A stretch of DNA of 17,119 nt from Sphingobacterium sp. UBA1575 (GTDB lineage: Bacteria; Bacteroidota; Bacteroidia; Sphingobacteriales; Sphingobacteriaceae), in contig DCOH01000025.1 in the NCBI GenBank assembly GCA_002322865.1, positions 1 through 17,119 of the forward strand. Direction: 5' to 3'. Position 1 is the stretch's first letter. Every line of letters starts with the position of its first letter. Positions 1 through 7,267 of the stretch are shown piece after piece. Under the pieces are notes generated by a model that worked only from the letters and a program-made list of their open reading frames with translations, did no database searches and was not told the DNA's origin. The position numbers were made by a program, and so were the translations under genes.

Positions 1-121
1 ATTTGAAAACTCGCCTGGATGCCAGTCCGAAAATAGGGAGGGTTACATAAGGAATAATGATATTCCCCAACAAAATGGCGACTACAAATGGGATAAAAAG
101 GATCAGGTATTCCAAAACCAT
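1..121 (-). CDS. N-terminal fragment of an integral membrane protein (possibly MraY/WecA-like)
   Basis: The first 40 codons of a minus-strand gene begin at the ATG at 119-121 and run off the left edge. The peptide starts MVLEYLILFIPFVVAILLGN and continues IIIPYVTLPIFGLASRRVFK, so one long hydrophobic segment is followed by a basic stretch. That is the shape of a first transmembrane helix and cytoplasmic loop. The arrangement of helix, Pro and 'ASRRVFK' is reminiscent of the start of MraY/WecA-type polyprenyl-phosphate glycosyl-1-phosphate transferases, but 40 residues cannot prove it. The frame stays open upstream for roughly 30 more codons without another ATG. A TACCTTTG motif (minus strand, 176-183) would place transcription start near 170, which fits the ATG at 121. 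The membrane nature is fairly sure; the family is a guess. Confidence 0.5.
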   Translation of the reverse strand, partial: MVLEYLILFIPFVVAILLGNIIIPYVTLPIFGLASRRVFK

Positions 122-175
122 ATTAACTAATGCTAGTGTGAACGGAATGATAAATAAATTATCGAAACCGTAAAA

Positions 176-183
176 CAAAGGTA
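176..183 (-). promoter_or_regulatory. candidate -7 element for the left-edge membrane gene
   Basis: Read on the minus strand this is TACCTTTG, an exact match to the Bacteroidota -7 consensus TAnnTTTG. It lies about 55 bp upstream of the ATG at 121. No clear TTTG is seen at the expected -33 distance, only a T-rich run. Confidence 0.4.
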
Positions 184-408
184 AAAATTTAATGATCTTA
201 GAAAAATTTATTACCCTACCTTAACCCATATATAAATTTATTTGTAGTATTTGGTTTACAGCCTATAAATTAATATTGATTTATTGCAATTCGTTAAAAA
301 ATGAAGCTAAATAGTAATTGATTATCTTTAATATTATTTAAACTGTTAAATAAAAAGAAATATATGAAAATTTAGGTTATATCCTTCTTATCCATATAAG
401 CTAAAGTT

Positions 409-837
409 TTATTTAAAAATACCAGAAAAAAATCCCTTTTTCGGCTTCTCCTTCTTTTCCTGATAGATTAACTCCTCATTAAAACTCAACTTCAAGGCCT
501 TTTTGTGGATGATGGCCTGATAGATTGTTCCCCAATCTGGAAGTCCACCAAAATTACGGTCGTCTATAAAAAGATCCGCAGTGAGTTTGCGGCTTCCTGC
601 AGTCGCCCTATCCTCTTCGGGGAAATTGGAATTATGGGCATAAAAATATAATCCTTGTTCTGCACAGTAATCGATAGCTTCCTGTAAGAGCTCACCTTCC
701 CTTACTGTCCACAGGATTAATTGATGCTGTTCATTCATCAGCTGTTTTAGCACGTCAATCGCATGCGGAATGGGTTTTCCAATATCCGGATACTTGTGCT
801 CTACAATCGTTCCATCAAAATCAACCGCTATAATCAT
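409..837 (-). CDS. small HAD-superfamily hydrolase (BT0820-like)
   Basis: A 142-residue cytosolic HAD-type phosphohydrolase core without a large cap domain. Motif I is DFDGT, with nucleophile D6 and acid/base D8. A Thr in LILWTVREG (T44) fits motif II. K84 and the acidic pair D92-D93 in LFIDDRNFGG fit motifs III and IV. Length and layout match the short HAD hydrolases common in Bacteroidota; the substrate is unknown. The C-terminus departs from the fold: about 15 residues rich in Lys and Glu end in GFFSGIFK, which could be an amphipathic membrane-binding tail (inference). It lies 38 bp downstream of the AarF-family gene on the same strand with no obvious promoter between, so the two are probably cotranscribed. 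Confidence 0.85.
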   Translation of the reverse strand: MIIAVDFDGTIVEHKYPDIGKPIPHAIDVLKQLMNEQHQLILWTVREGELLQEAIDYCAEQGLYFYAHNSNFPEEDRATAGSRKLTADLFIDDRNFGGLPDWGTIYQAIIHKKALKLSFNEELIYQEKKEKPKKGFFSGIFK

Positions 838-875
838 ATTGCGAAGAAAATATTTTAATATGGTAAATACAATTT

Positions 876-2540
876 TTACTTGCTTTTATACAGATGGCTC
901 AATAAGGCAAAACATAGAATAAAGCTCATGATAAATCCAAACCAGGATAATACTGGTATGCCCCAAACGAGATAACCAACTCTACCATGCGCCAATATAC
1001 TTGCACCTACCCCAAAGGTCATCGCCAAAATAGATAATAGGAATTTATTTCCCATCCGATGCAAGATCAATTGCAGGTTATCGAAATCCTGCATTTTGTG
1101 GTTCAGGGTCACCTTATCATTCTTCACTTTGTCCAACAGATCAATAAGATCTTCTGGAACATCGATCAATACATCTTTTGCCATCTTCGCTTTTTCCTTC
1201 AGCTGGGCGATCAAGTATTCTGGTGATAATTTCTGGGCTGCAATTTTCTTAGCGAATGGAGAAATACTTTCCGGTACATTCAGGTCTGCATCCAGCTGCC
1301 TTCCTGTACCTTCCAAAATGGATACTCCACGAAGTAGGATATATACAAAATCAGGCAATAGAATATGGTTGCTCTGAAGAACGATATTCAATTTCTGCAA
1401 CATGATCGAGATATCGATATCATCCAAGGCGTTCTGTTTGATCATCTCAAAAATCTCATACGCATCCCGTTCCAATCTTCTCTCATCTTCGATATGATGG
1501 ACAATCGCCAATTTTTTAATGTTTTTTATCAATCCCTTAGCATCATTGGCCAGGAAATCCAACACCATACCTTCAATAATATTCCGATCTTGTGGAATCA
1601 TAAAGCCCATGGCGCCAAAATCAATAAATATGATCTGCCCTCGTTTATTGACAAAGACGTTTCCCGGATGAGGATCGGCATGAAAGAAACCATGCATTAA
1701 TACCTGCTCTAAATAAAGGTCAAGCACATTTTGAAGTATGGATTTAGGATATAAACCATAACGTTTAAATCCTTCTTGGTCGTTGACTTTTACCCCATCT
1801 ATAAATTCCATACAGAGTAAGGTGTCCGTACTATATTGCCTATATACTTTAGGCACATAAACATCCTTGTTTTCGGCAAAGTTTCGACGAAAACGTTCGA
1901 TATTGTTTAATTCATTCGTGAATGAAAGGTCATTTAGCAGCGAACTCTCAAATGATAGCACAATGTGGTAGAGGTTCATTTTGTCTACTACTTCGTACTT
2001 TCGTTGCAGCAATTTGACAAGGTCTTTGATAAAATCCAAGTCTGCCCGGATAGCTTCATCAATATTACTGCGTTTTACCTTGAATACAATATCCTTTCCA
2101 TTCAAGAGTTGCGCTTTATAAACTTGTGCAATGGAAGCTGATGCAATTGGCACCTCATCGATTCTTGCAAAATGTTCGTCAAAATTGATCTCAAGGTCAT
2201 TTTCTAGCCGCGCTTTGATATCTATGCGCTCTGTAGGAACCTCATCCTGCAACTTAATCAATTCGCTTTGCAGATCCTCGGGTATAATATCCGGTCGATT
2301 GCTCAATAATTGACCTAATTTAATAAAGGTAGGCCCCAGTTCTTCAATAGCTAATCGAATACGAACATTGAAATCATCCTCGAAAATCTTGCGGGCATGG
2401 TTATTCCAAAATAAAAAACTATCAGGTAAGATACGATCTAAGTTAGATCGGGATATTATTTCGTCGAATCCGTGCTTGGATAATATTTTAAGAATCTGCC
2501 CTACTCGTTTTATTTTCTGAAAGCCATTAATATGCATCAT
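876..2540 (-). CDS. AarF/ABC1/UbiB-family atypical kinase
   Basis: A 554-residue member of the UbiB/ABC1/ADCK family, atypical protein-kinase-like ATPases linked to isoprenoid quinone or lipid metabolism. Visible marks are the KLGQ motif (residues 74-77), the Ala-rich nucleotide loop within PIASASIAQV (131-140), the lysines of VFKVKR (K154, K156), the catalytic-loop equivalent HADPHPGN (287-294) and the metal-binding DFG (307-309). The C-terminus carries two hydrophobic segments (about 497-516 and 526-548), a membrane anchor typical of bacterial UbiB proteins. The family is usually about 500-560 residues, so it looks complete. Two adjacent ATGs (2535-2537 and 2538-2540) could start it. In Bacteroidota, which use menaquinone, a role in quinone or membrane lipid homeostasis is inferred. 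It leads a probable operon with the HAD gene. Confidence 0.92.
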   Translation of the reverse strand: MMHINGFQKIKRVGQILKILSKHGFDEIISRSNLDRILPDSFLFWNNHARKIFEDDFNVRIRLAIEELGPTFIKLGQLLSNRPDIIPEDLQSELIKLQDEVPTERIDIKARLENDLEINFDEHFARIDEVPIASASIAQVYKAQLLNGKDIVFKVKRSNIDEAIRADLDFIKDLVKLLQRKYEVVDKMNLYHIVLSFESSLLNDLSFTNELNNIERFRRNFAENKDVYVPKVYRQYSTDTLLCMEFIDGVKVNDQEGFKRYGLYPKSILQNVLDLYLEQVLMHGFFHADPHPGNVFVNKRGQIIFIDFGAMGFMIPQDRNIIEGMVLDFLANDAKGLIKNIKKLAIVHHIEDERRLERDAYEIFEMIKQNALDDIDISIMLQKLNIVLQSNHILLPDFVYILLRGVSILEGTGRQLDADLNVPESISPFAKKIAAQKLSPEYLIAQLKEKAKMAKDVLIDVPEDLIDLLDKVKNDKVTLNHKMQDFDNLQLILHRMGNKFLLSILAMTFGVGASILAHGRVGYLVWGIPVLSWFGFIMSFILCFALLSHLYKSK

Positions 2541-2562
2541 CGATTATAAGATCTTCTAGTTA

Positions 2563-2584
2563 AATCGGTAACCAATAACCGATT
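2563..2584. repeat. 7-bp inverted repeat upstream of the AarF-family gene
   Basis: AATCGGT (2563-2569) and its reverse complement ACCGATT (2578-2584) are separated by 8 bp, 22 bp upstream of the kinase gene start. It could be an operator or a 5'-UTR hairpin. At this length in AT-rich DNA it may also be chance. Confidence 0.3.
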
Positions 2585-2677
2585 ACTTTGTTTCATTCTA
2601 CCTTTAAAATTAGCAATATTATTTGTTTTGGATAATTTCCATATCTTACAACATAAAACGAAACTGATTTTTTAATA

Positions 2678-2708
2678 TTGTAACCTTTAACTATCGGAAA
2701 TAAATTTG
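2678..2708 (+). promoter_or_regulatory. candidate promoter of the HEAT-like gene
   Basis: TTG at 2678-2680 and TAAATTTG at 2701-2708 are separated by 20 bp, matching the Bacteroidota -33/-7 arrangement. The -7 box ends only 5 bp before the ATG at 2714, so the transcript would have almost no 5' leader. Confidence 0.5.
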
Positions 2709-2713
2709 TAATT

Positions 2714-3349
2714 ATGATCCAGTCCCAGCTCGCCTCCTTCCTTGGCAGAAATGATGAACTCCCAAATATTGAACTTGCAAAGAAAATTATTGAAAATGAG
2801 GATGCTCAAAGTATTAAAGAATTGATTCAACTATGCAGTGGTAAAAATAAACATTATCAAAACGATAGCATAAAAGTTCTATATGAGGTTGGCCACCTAA
2901 AACCAAAATTGATTAAGCCATTTTTAGAAGATTTTATTTCTTTATTAAAGAGTAAAAATAATCGATTGCAATGGGGAGCTATGACTGCTCTTCACGCCAT
3001 CGCAAAAGAATACTACAGCTTACTAATTCCATATCTTGACATCTTACAGACAAAGGCAATGGAGGGATCGGTTATAACCCGAGACAACTTTATGGCCATT
3101 TTAAATATTTTAATCAAAACCAAAGAAAATCAAGCCCTAACCTACCCTTATTTAGAAATACAACTTCTTGCCTGCCCGAATAATCAGCTTCCCATGTATG
3201 CAGAGTGGATCCAAGCAAATCTAGACAAGACATATGCCGATAAGGTAATTCAAATTTTAGATAAAAGACTCCCTGAATTAGAAAAAGAAAGTAAGAAAAA
3301 AAGGTTATTAAAAGTGATAAATAAACTAAAAAACAGCTTAACAACATAA
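2714..3349 (+). CDS. HEAT/ARM-like alpha-helical protein of unknown function
   Basis: A 211-residue protein with no signal peptide or membrane segment, so probably cytosolic. The sequence reads as a chain of paired amphipathic helices. Examples are the segment around KNKHYQNDSIKVLYEVGHLK, then FLEDFISLLKSKNNRLQWGA followed by MTALHAIAKEYY, and later repeats, which is the pattern of HEAT or armadillo repeats used in protein-protein contacts. The C-terminus is strongly basic and helical (about residues 190-207). No catalytic motif is visible. ATG 2714 is the only plausible start because the next in-frame Met is far inside the fold. A promoter motif lies immediately upstream. It stands alone between the kinase pair and the fimbrillin unit and is not obviously linked to either. 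The repeat-family call is by eye. Confidence 0.75.
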   Translation: MIQSQLASFLGRNDELPNIELAKKIIENEDAQSIKELIQLCSGKNKHYQNDSIKVLYEVGHLKPKLIKPFLEDFISLLKSKNNRLQWGAMTALHAIAKEYYSLLIPYLDILQTKAMEGSVITRDNFMAILNILIKTKENQALTYPYLEIQLLACPNNQLPMYAEWIQANLDKTYADKVIQILDKRLPELEKESKKKRLLKVINKLKNSLTT

Positions 3350-3707
3350 ATTTCTGTAGTTAACTATTAGTTATGTTTAAATTTGACAATATATGTTATT
3401 ACGCGAATTCCTAATCGTATTTTAAACAAATATTTTGTTCTGAAATTTAACATTATAAAGCATATTATAATACCATTAGTTATAATAATTAATTTTTAGG
3501 TCTATTTGTAAAAAATTAACCATTTACATGTTTTAACAGATTTTTTGACTCTTGTTGAGGCTGAAAGACTACAAATTTCTAACTCCGATGCCTAAAAAGA
3601 TTTAATTTTAATTTTATGTAAACTTTTTACCTTAATTTTGTCGCCATATTTAATAGCTTGTTTTTTACACTATCTGTATAGCCAAAAACTAAAAAATTCA
3701 ATTAAAA
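3350..3707. other. AT-rich intergenic leader
   Basis: There are 358 bp without a credible gene. The DNA is very AT-rich with many short TATAAT-like runs, and no convincing terminator is seen for the HEAT-like gene. The only supported signal is the -7 motif at 3633-3640, which would give the small protein/fimbrillin unit a 5' leader of about 60 nt. Short frames here, such as one beginning ATGCCTAAA near 3589, close within a few codons. Confidence 0.6.
3633..3640 (+). promoter_or_regulatory. candidate -7 element of the fimbrillin-type unit
   Basis: TAATTTTG exactly matches TAnnTTTG and sits 67 bp before the ATG of the small protein at 3708. No clear TTTG is found at the -33 distance; the upstream sequence is only T-rich. 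Confidence 0.45.
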
Positions 3708-3884
3708 ATGCAAACGATTAAGAAGAAAGTTTATCAAAAACCGATAATCACGTTATATTTTATTGAAATGGAAGATGGAATAGCAAGTACATCTACGACC
3801 ATTAGTATTAATTCAGGAAATGAACCCAGAATTGAAAATTGGGATGAATCCCCTGTAGATACTTATAAGAATTTTGATCTCTAA
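3708..3884 (+). CDS. 58-residue small protein paired with the fimbrillin-type lipoprotein
   Basis: A short gene encodes 58 residues, starting MQTIKKKVYQKPIITLYFIE and ending DESPVDTYKNFDL. It has a basic, beta-prone N-terminus (KKKVYQKPIITLYFIEME), then a Ser/Thr-rich middle (GIASTSTTISIN), then an acidic tail with the ENWDE motif. There is no signal peptide, lipobox or Cys. I recognise this layout (KKKYxKP..., 'EMExxIA', Ser-rich centre, E-x-W-x-E, terminal F/W/L with acids) from small uncharacterised proteins that often precede fimbrillin-like lipoprotein genes in Sphingobacteriaceae and other Bacteroidota; that is recall, not a search. The stop is 13 bp before the next gene's ATG, so the pair is almost surely cotranscribed. 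Function is unknown. A partner, regulator or processed subunit of the surface structure is inference. Confidence 0.75.
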   Translation: MQTIKKKVYQKPIITLYFIEMEDGIASTSTTISINSGNEPRIENWDESPVDTYKNFDL

Positions 3885-3897
3885 AAACCTTCATCTC

Positions 3898-5643
3898 ATG
3901 AATACCTTGAAATTAATGTGCCTTTTTTCTCTTTTCATCTTGATAATCGCTTGCGATAAGGGGATTGATAAAGAAAATCCGCAGCCAACCCCTTCCACCA
4001 AAGAAGCAACTATTGAATTTAAGATCGATGGTCTAGAAGATGCTGAAGACACATTTCCAGAATTTAATAATGGCCAGAAGGCATCCTCAAAACATATCAA
4101 TGCTATTAAATCCGTTTCTTACCAAAGTGAAATTGTTTCCTTAAAAGGTTTTGATGTTATTATGGAAATTACCGAAAAGCTGCCCAATAACTTTCCAGGG
4201 GCAAACATCAAAAAGGTAATTCAAAGCAGTAAGAAAAACTCAACATCAGGTCGTAATCAAGCCATAAGATACCATTCTCCACTTGATAATGGCGTAAAAT
4301 ATAGGATTGTTCTATATAAAACGAATGGATCAGGCGTAGCCACAACCTATGCGGGCCAACAAGAAGGAACCATCGGTTCTAACTACATTTCCATTGGAGC
4401 TAATAGAAATACTCAATACCGATGGTATGCCTATACTTATAATAATACCAGCCCAATCGATACTTTTGTGATTGCCAATGGAACAGTTCCCGTAAAACCT
4501 TCCGCCAATAGCATTACCAAAAGACAAGATTTCGCCTATGCAACAGGATTAATAACTACAAGTAATGTTGTAAATGGTCTGAACAGTATTCAGAATATTG
4601 TTTTGACAAGGAAAACCGCAAGATATGTGGTTGAAGTAAATTCAAGGGGGATGTTTGCTCCTGTTACTTATGCCAGTTTAAGGATCAAAGATAATGCTGG
4701 ATTTATGAAAGGTAATTTCCGACTTTCTGATAGTGCTTACCTCAATTTAACCAATGTCCAAACGACTGACCAGGTTTATAACCACAATAGTTCGGCCTAC
4801 GTCGTCCCTGTTGGCACAGATACCGTTCCAGAACTGAATTGGAAGAAACGATATACCTTTTATTCGCCTGTTAATTCCATTTCAAAGCCTTTGACCATTT
4901 CGATTGATACCATGAGGATTACAAGCAAGCGTTTAAGAGATACCGATGGCGCTGCAATTGATGTCGTAAGGACTTTCACAAACAATGAATTTGCATTCAA
5001 TAGTTTTATTGCCCAACCTGGTAAGAGTTATTTTGTTTCCATCAAATTGGTAGAATCTGCTATTCCTATGGGTTCAGCGAGATGGGCACGGGGAAATACC
5101 TGGCGTGTTCATGAAGGTCCCCTTAGACCTGACGGATTTTGGGATTATCGAATTCGCTATGATAACCCGCTTTATCAAACCGTTGCTGGTGTACCTACTA
5201 CTGATTATTTTACAAATGATATTTATGAGGTCGCAAATGGAAAAAACATTTGTGAAATGATTTATCCGGAAGATACTTGGACATTACCCACTCGCGCTCA
5301 TTTTAATAGCTTTTTAAATATCCCTCAATCTGTAGGGGTTCAGAATAATGGCTGGTATTTATACATGACACCTACTACTCCCGTATTAGGATATCCTGCA
5401 TATCCACATGGAGACTTAATTTTTACCCCTGTAGGTTACAAAAATTTTAATACAGGCATTACATATGACTTTTATCCAAATTCTACAAATTACCAAAATA
5501 CAATAGGCTATTGGAGAACCACTACCATTGGAACATTTGCAAGGCTTAATTATAATATAACATGGTTCAATGACCGATGGGATGAAACAAATTTCACTTT
5601 CAATAGTGCTAATCAAGCCAGTGTCCGTTGCGTAAGAAAATAA
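3898..5643 (+). CDS. fimbrillin-family/FISUMP-type surface lipoprotein
   Basis: A 581-residue lipoprotein. The signal peptide is MNTLKLMCLFSLFILIIAC, with lipobox IIAC and lipidated C19 followed by Asp, then a Pro/Thr-rich acidic linker. The bulk is beta-rich and resembles Bacteroidota fimbrillin (FimA/Mfa-like) proteins. The C-terminal part (about 400-581) has the FISUMP-like pattern: C452 in NICEMIYPEDTWTLPTRAHF, a Gly/Tyr-rich core, IGYWRTTT and a terminal VRCVRK with C578. The two cysteines plausibly form a disulfide. The frame extends to 3874, but that overlaps the small gene and would spoil the signal peptide, so ATG 3898 is preferred. No chaperone-like anchor or tip genes follow, so whether it polymerises is open. 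Surface adhesion or structural function is inferred from the family. Confidence 0.8.
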   Translation: MNTLKLMCLFSLFILIIACDKGIDKENPQPTPSTKEATIEFKIDGLEDAEDTFPEFNNGQKASSKHINAIKSVSYQSEIVSLKGFDVIMEITEKLPNNFPGANIKKVIQSSKKNSTSGRNQAIRYHSPLDNGVKYRIVLYKTNGSGVATTYAGQQEGTIGSNYISIGANRNTQYRWYAYTYNNTSPIDTFVIANGTVPVKPSANSITKRQDFAYATGLITTSNVVNGLNSIQNIVLTRKTARYVVEVNSRGMFAPVTYASLRIKDNAGFMKGNFRLSDSAYLNLTNVQTTDQVYNHNSSAYVVPVGTDTVPELNWKKRYTFYSPVNSISKPLTISIDTMRITSKRLRDTDGAAIDVVRTFTNNEFAFNSFIAQPGKSYFVSIKLVESAIPMGSARWARGNTWRVHEGPLRPDGFWDYRIRYDNPLYQTVAGVPTTDYFTNDIYEVANGKNICEMIYPEDTWTLPTRAHFNSFLNIPQSVGVQNNGWYLYMTPTTPVLGYPAYPHGDLIFTPVGYKNFNTGITYDFYPNSTNYQNTIGYWRTTTIGTFARLNYNITWFNDRWDETNFTFNSANQASVRCVRK

Positions 5644-5670
5644 AATTTATTTATTTCTTAACATACATCA

Positions 5671-5700
5671 ATGGTCGTTGTTTAGTAAACAATGACCTTT
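5671..5700 (+). terminator. hairpin after the fimbrillin-type gene
   Basis: GGTCGTTGTTTA (5673-5684) pairs with TAAACAATGACC (5686-5697) with one G-T mismatch, forming a strong stem with a tight loop. It is followed by only a short TTT run. The position, 30 bp past the stop codon, suggests a terminator. Its near-palindromic form 36 bp before the YceI gene could also make it an operator. Confidence 0.5.
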
Positions 5701-5735
5701 GCATAAAATAATTGAAAATAAATAAAAACAGCTTT

Positions 5736-6326
5736 ATGAAAACATTATTAAGTTTATTTGCTTCTGTATTCCTTTTAGGGAATGTGGCTTTTGCACAGGT
5801 TAAATGGTCTGTAGACCCTGCTCATACTAATGCGCGTTTTGAAGTAAAACATTTAGGAATTGCTTTTGTAGATGGCCAATTCAAAAAATTGGAAGGTGCC
5901 GTAGAAACTAAAGATGCCAACAACTTTAACGCTGCAGTAGTTAATTTTGATATTGATGTAAATAGTATCGATACCCGTGTAGACGCTAGAGATAAGCACT
6001 TAAAGAGCGATGACTTTTTCGCTGCAGAAAAATTCCCTAAGATGTCCTTGAAAAATGCAACTTTAAAAAGCGCTGGAAAAGGTAAATTCAAACTTACAGG
6101 AGACCTTACCATTAAAGATGTAACGAAAAAAGTAACCTTTGATGTCGTTCAGAACAATGGAATCATTACAGATCCATGGGGAAAAACACGTGCCGGATTT
6201 ACCGCTACAACCAGCATCAACCGTAAAGAATTCAACATCAATTACAACGATAAACTACCTTCTGGAGTAGATGCTGTGGCACCAACCGTAGCTATTACAG
6301 TTAATGTTGAAGTGGTGAAAAACTAA
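5736..6326 (+). CDS. secreted YceI-family protein
   Basis: A 196-residue protein with a clear signal peptide (MKTLLSLFASVFLLGNVAFA, cleavage before Q). The mature part is a single YceI-like domain. It opens with KWSVDPAHTNARFEVKHLGI, which matches the family's opening W-x-x-D-x-x-H-[ST]-x-x-x-F-x-V-x-H pattern. It continues with VDARDKHLKSDDFFAAEKFP and the LTGDLTIKDVTKKVTFDV strand pair typical of the family. YceI proteins are lipocalin-like barrels that bind isoprenoid lipids in the periplasm; some are stress-induced. The in-frame TTG at 5712 would add eight residues before the signal peptide, so ATG 5736 is chosen. It is flanked by hairpins on both sides and appears monocistronic. An isoprenoid-related link to the AarF-family kinase in this window is only speculation. 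Confidence 0.93.
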   Translation: MKTLLSLFASVFLLGNVAFAQVKWSVDPAHTNARFEVKHLGIAFVDGQFKKLEGAVETKDANNFNAAVVNFDIDVNSIDTRVDARDKHLKSDDFFAAEKFPKMSLKNATLKSAGKGKFKLTGDLTIKDVTKKVTFDVVQNNGIITDPWGKTRAGFTATTSINRKEFNINYNDKLPSGVDAVAPTVAITVNVEVVKN

Positions 6327-6351
6327 AAACAATCCAATCTTCTTGTATATT

Positions 6352-6388
6352 AAAAAGCAGGCTCAAAGATTTTCTTGAGCCTGTTTTT
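6352..6388. terminator. bidirectional rho-independent terminator
   Basis: CAGGCTCAA (6358-6366) and TTGAGCCTG (6375-6383) form a perfect 9-bp stem with an 8-nt loop. It is preceded by an A run and followed by TTTTT, so it can terminate on both strands. It lies between the convergent YceI and aminotransferase genes. Confidence 0.9.
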
Positions 6389-6406
6389 ATGATAATCCTA
6401 TTTTAA

Positions 6407-7264
6407 TTATTCTTCTAATTCGTAAGTCCAATTCCTCAGTTTTTCCTGAAAAATCCTGGATATTTTATTGAAATACCGCTTCTGCTTATAACCCATTACC
6501 CACTGTACGCCTTCTACCGCATTAGTACAAAATATCTCATCGGCTACCTTCAATATTTCTGGTTTTATTTCTGCTTCAACCACTTCGATACCTTCACTTT
6601 GGGCGATATCCATGATCACCCTTCGCATAACCCCATTTATACAACCTTCGGTTAATGCAGGGGTATACAATACCTTATCATAATACACGAAAATATTGGA
6701 AGCCAATGCTTCACAAAGATTTCCTTGTTGGTTTAAAATTAGCACCTCATCAAAGGCAAATTTCTTACGGTACAGACCAGCCATCACATAGATCATGGCA
6801 TTATTGGATTTAATCTTAGAAAGCTCATTATAAGCTTTTTTATATTCCGTATATACATCAATGATCAAACCTAATTTTTTATCCCGTAAACTTTCCGGCT
6901 TTCTGTCCAACTGAATAATATAAGAAGGTTTGTTACTCTCCGGACCGTAAAGGCCTCCACCTGTCCGGAAAACAATTAATCTTGCCCGGCCAGTCTGCCC
7001 AACCATATTGTTTTTCCTGGAAAGCTCTTCAATCTTTTGACGGATAAAAAATCCATCAAATTTCTCGTAATCTTCAAAATGAAGCATTTTCATGCTTTCC
7101 TGCAGTCTTTCAACATGAAAATCCAGGAATCGCACATCCCCATCCCTCCATAACATGGTTTCAAATAATCCATCCCCGTATCTAAAGGCCCTACTATCCG
7201 CAGTGAGGATGGACATGTCTTCTGGAACTATCGTTCCATTATAATTGATATATTGTATCGGCAT
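6407..7264 (-). CDS. class IV PLP aminotransferase (aminodeoxychorismate lyase/BCAT-like)
   Basis: A 285-residue fold-type IV PLP enzyme, cytosolic. Features are the RYGDGLFETM motif (28-37), a likely PLP Lys at K152 in KIKSNNAMIY, the conserved Glu E185 in LCEALASNIF and the phosphate-binding GCINGVMRR (207-215). The family includes branched-chain aminotransferases, D-amino acid aminotransferases and 4-amino-4-deoxychorismate lyase (PabC, folate synthesis). The length and the FRYGDGLFET segment favour the PabC-like group, but substrate cannot be read from sequence alone. It begins 3 bp after the pseudouridine synthase gene ends, so the two are translationally coupled or at least cotranscribed. 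It ends at the bidirectional terminator. Confidence 0.88.
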   Translation of the reverse strand: MPIQYINYNGTIVPEDMSILTADSRAFRYGDGLFETMLWRDGDVRFLDFHVERLQESMKMLHFEDYEKFDGFFIRQKIEELSRKNNMVGQTGRARLIVFRTGGGLYGPESNKPSYIIQLDRKPESLRDKKLGLIIDVYTEYKKAYNELSKIKSNNAMIYVMAGLYRKKFAFDEVLILNQQGNLCEALASNIFVYYDKVLYTPALTEGCINGVMRRVIMDIAQSEGIEVVEAEIKPEILKVADEIFCTNAVEGVQWVMGYKQKRYFNKISRIFQEKLRNWTYELEE

Positions 7265-7267
7265 ATT

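Noticed and set aside
122..408. Possible gene in the 287-bp gap right of the left-edge membrane gene
   Set aside because: Apart from a partly open minus-strand frame directly upstream of ATG 121 with no further ATG, only short AT-rich frames occur. No terminator or RNA structure was convincing.
1096..1377. 93-codon plus-strand frame inside the AarF-family kinase gene
   Set aside because: It lies wholly antisense to a gene with clear kinase motifs and shows no recognisable domain. The similar frames at 1365-1700 and 2131-2313 are rejected for the same reason.
3874..3897. Upstream extension of the fimbrillin-type gene to ATG 3874
   Set aside because: It would overlap the end of the 58-residue gene and place polar residues before the signal peptide. 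ATG 3898 gives a standard lipoprotein signal.
5712..5735. TTG start of the YceI gene
   Set aside because: It only adds a polar octapeptide before the signal peptide; the ATG at 5736 fits better.
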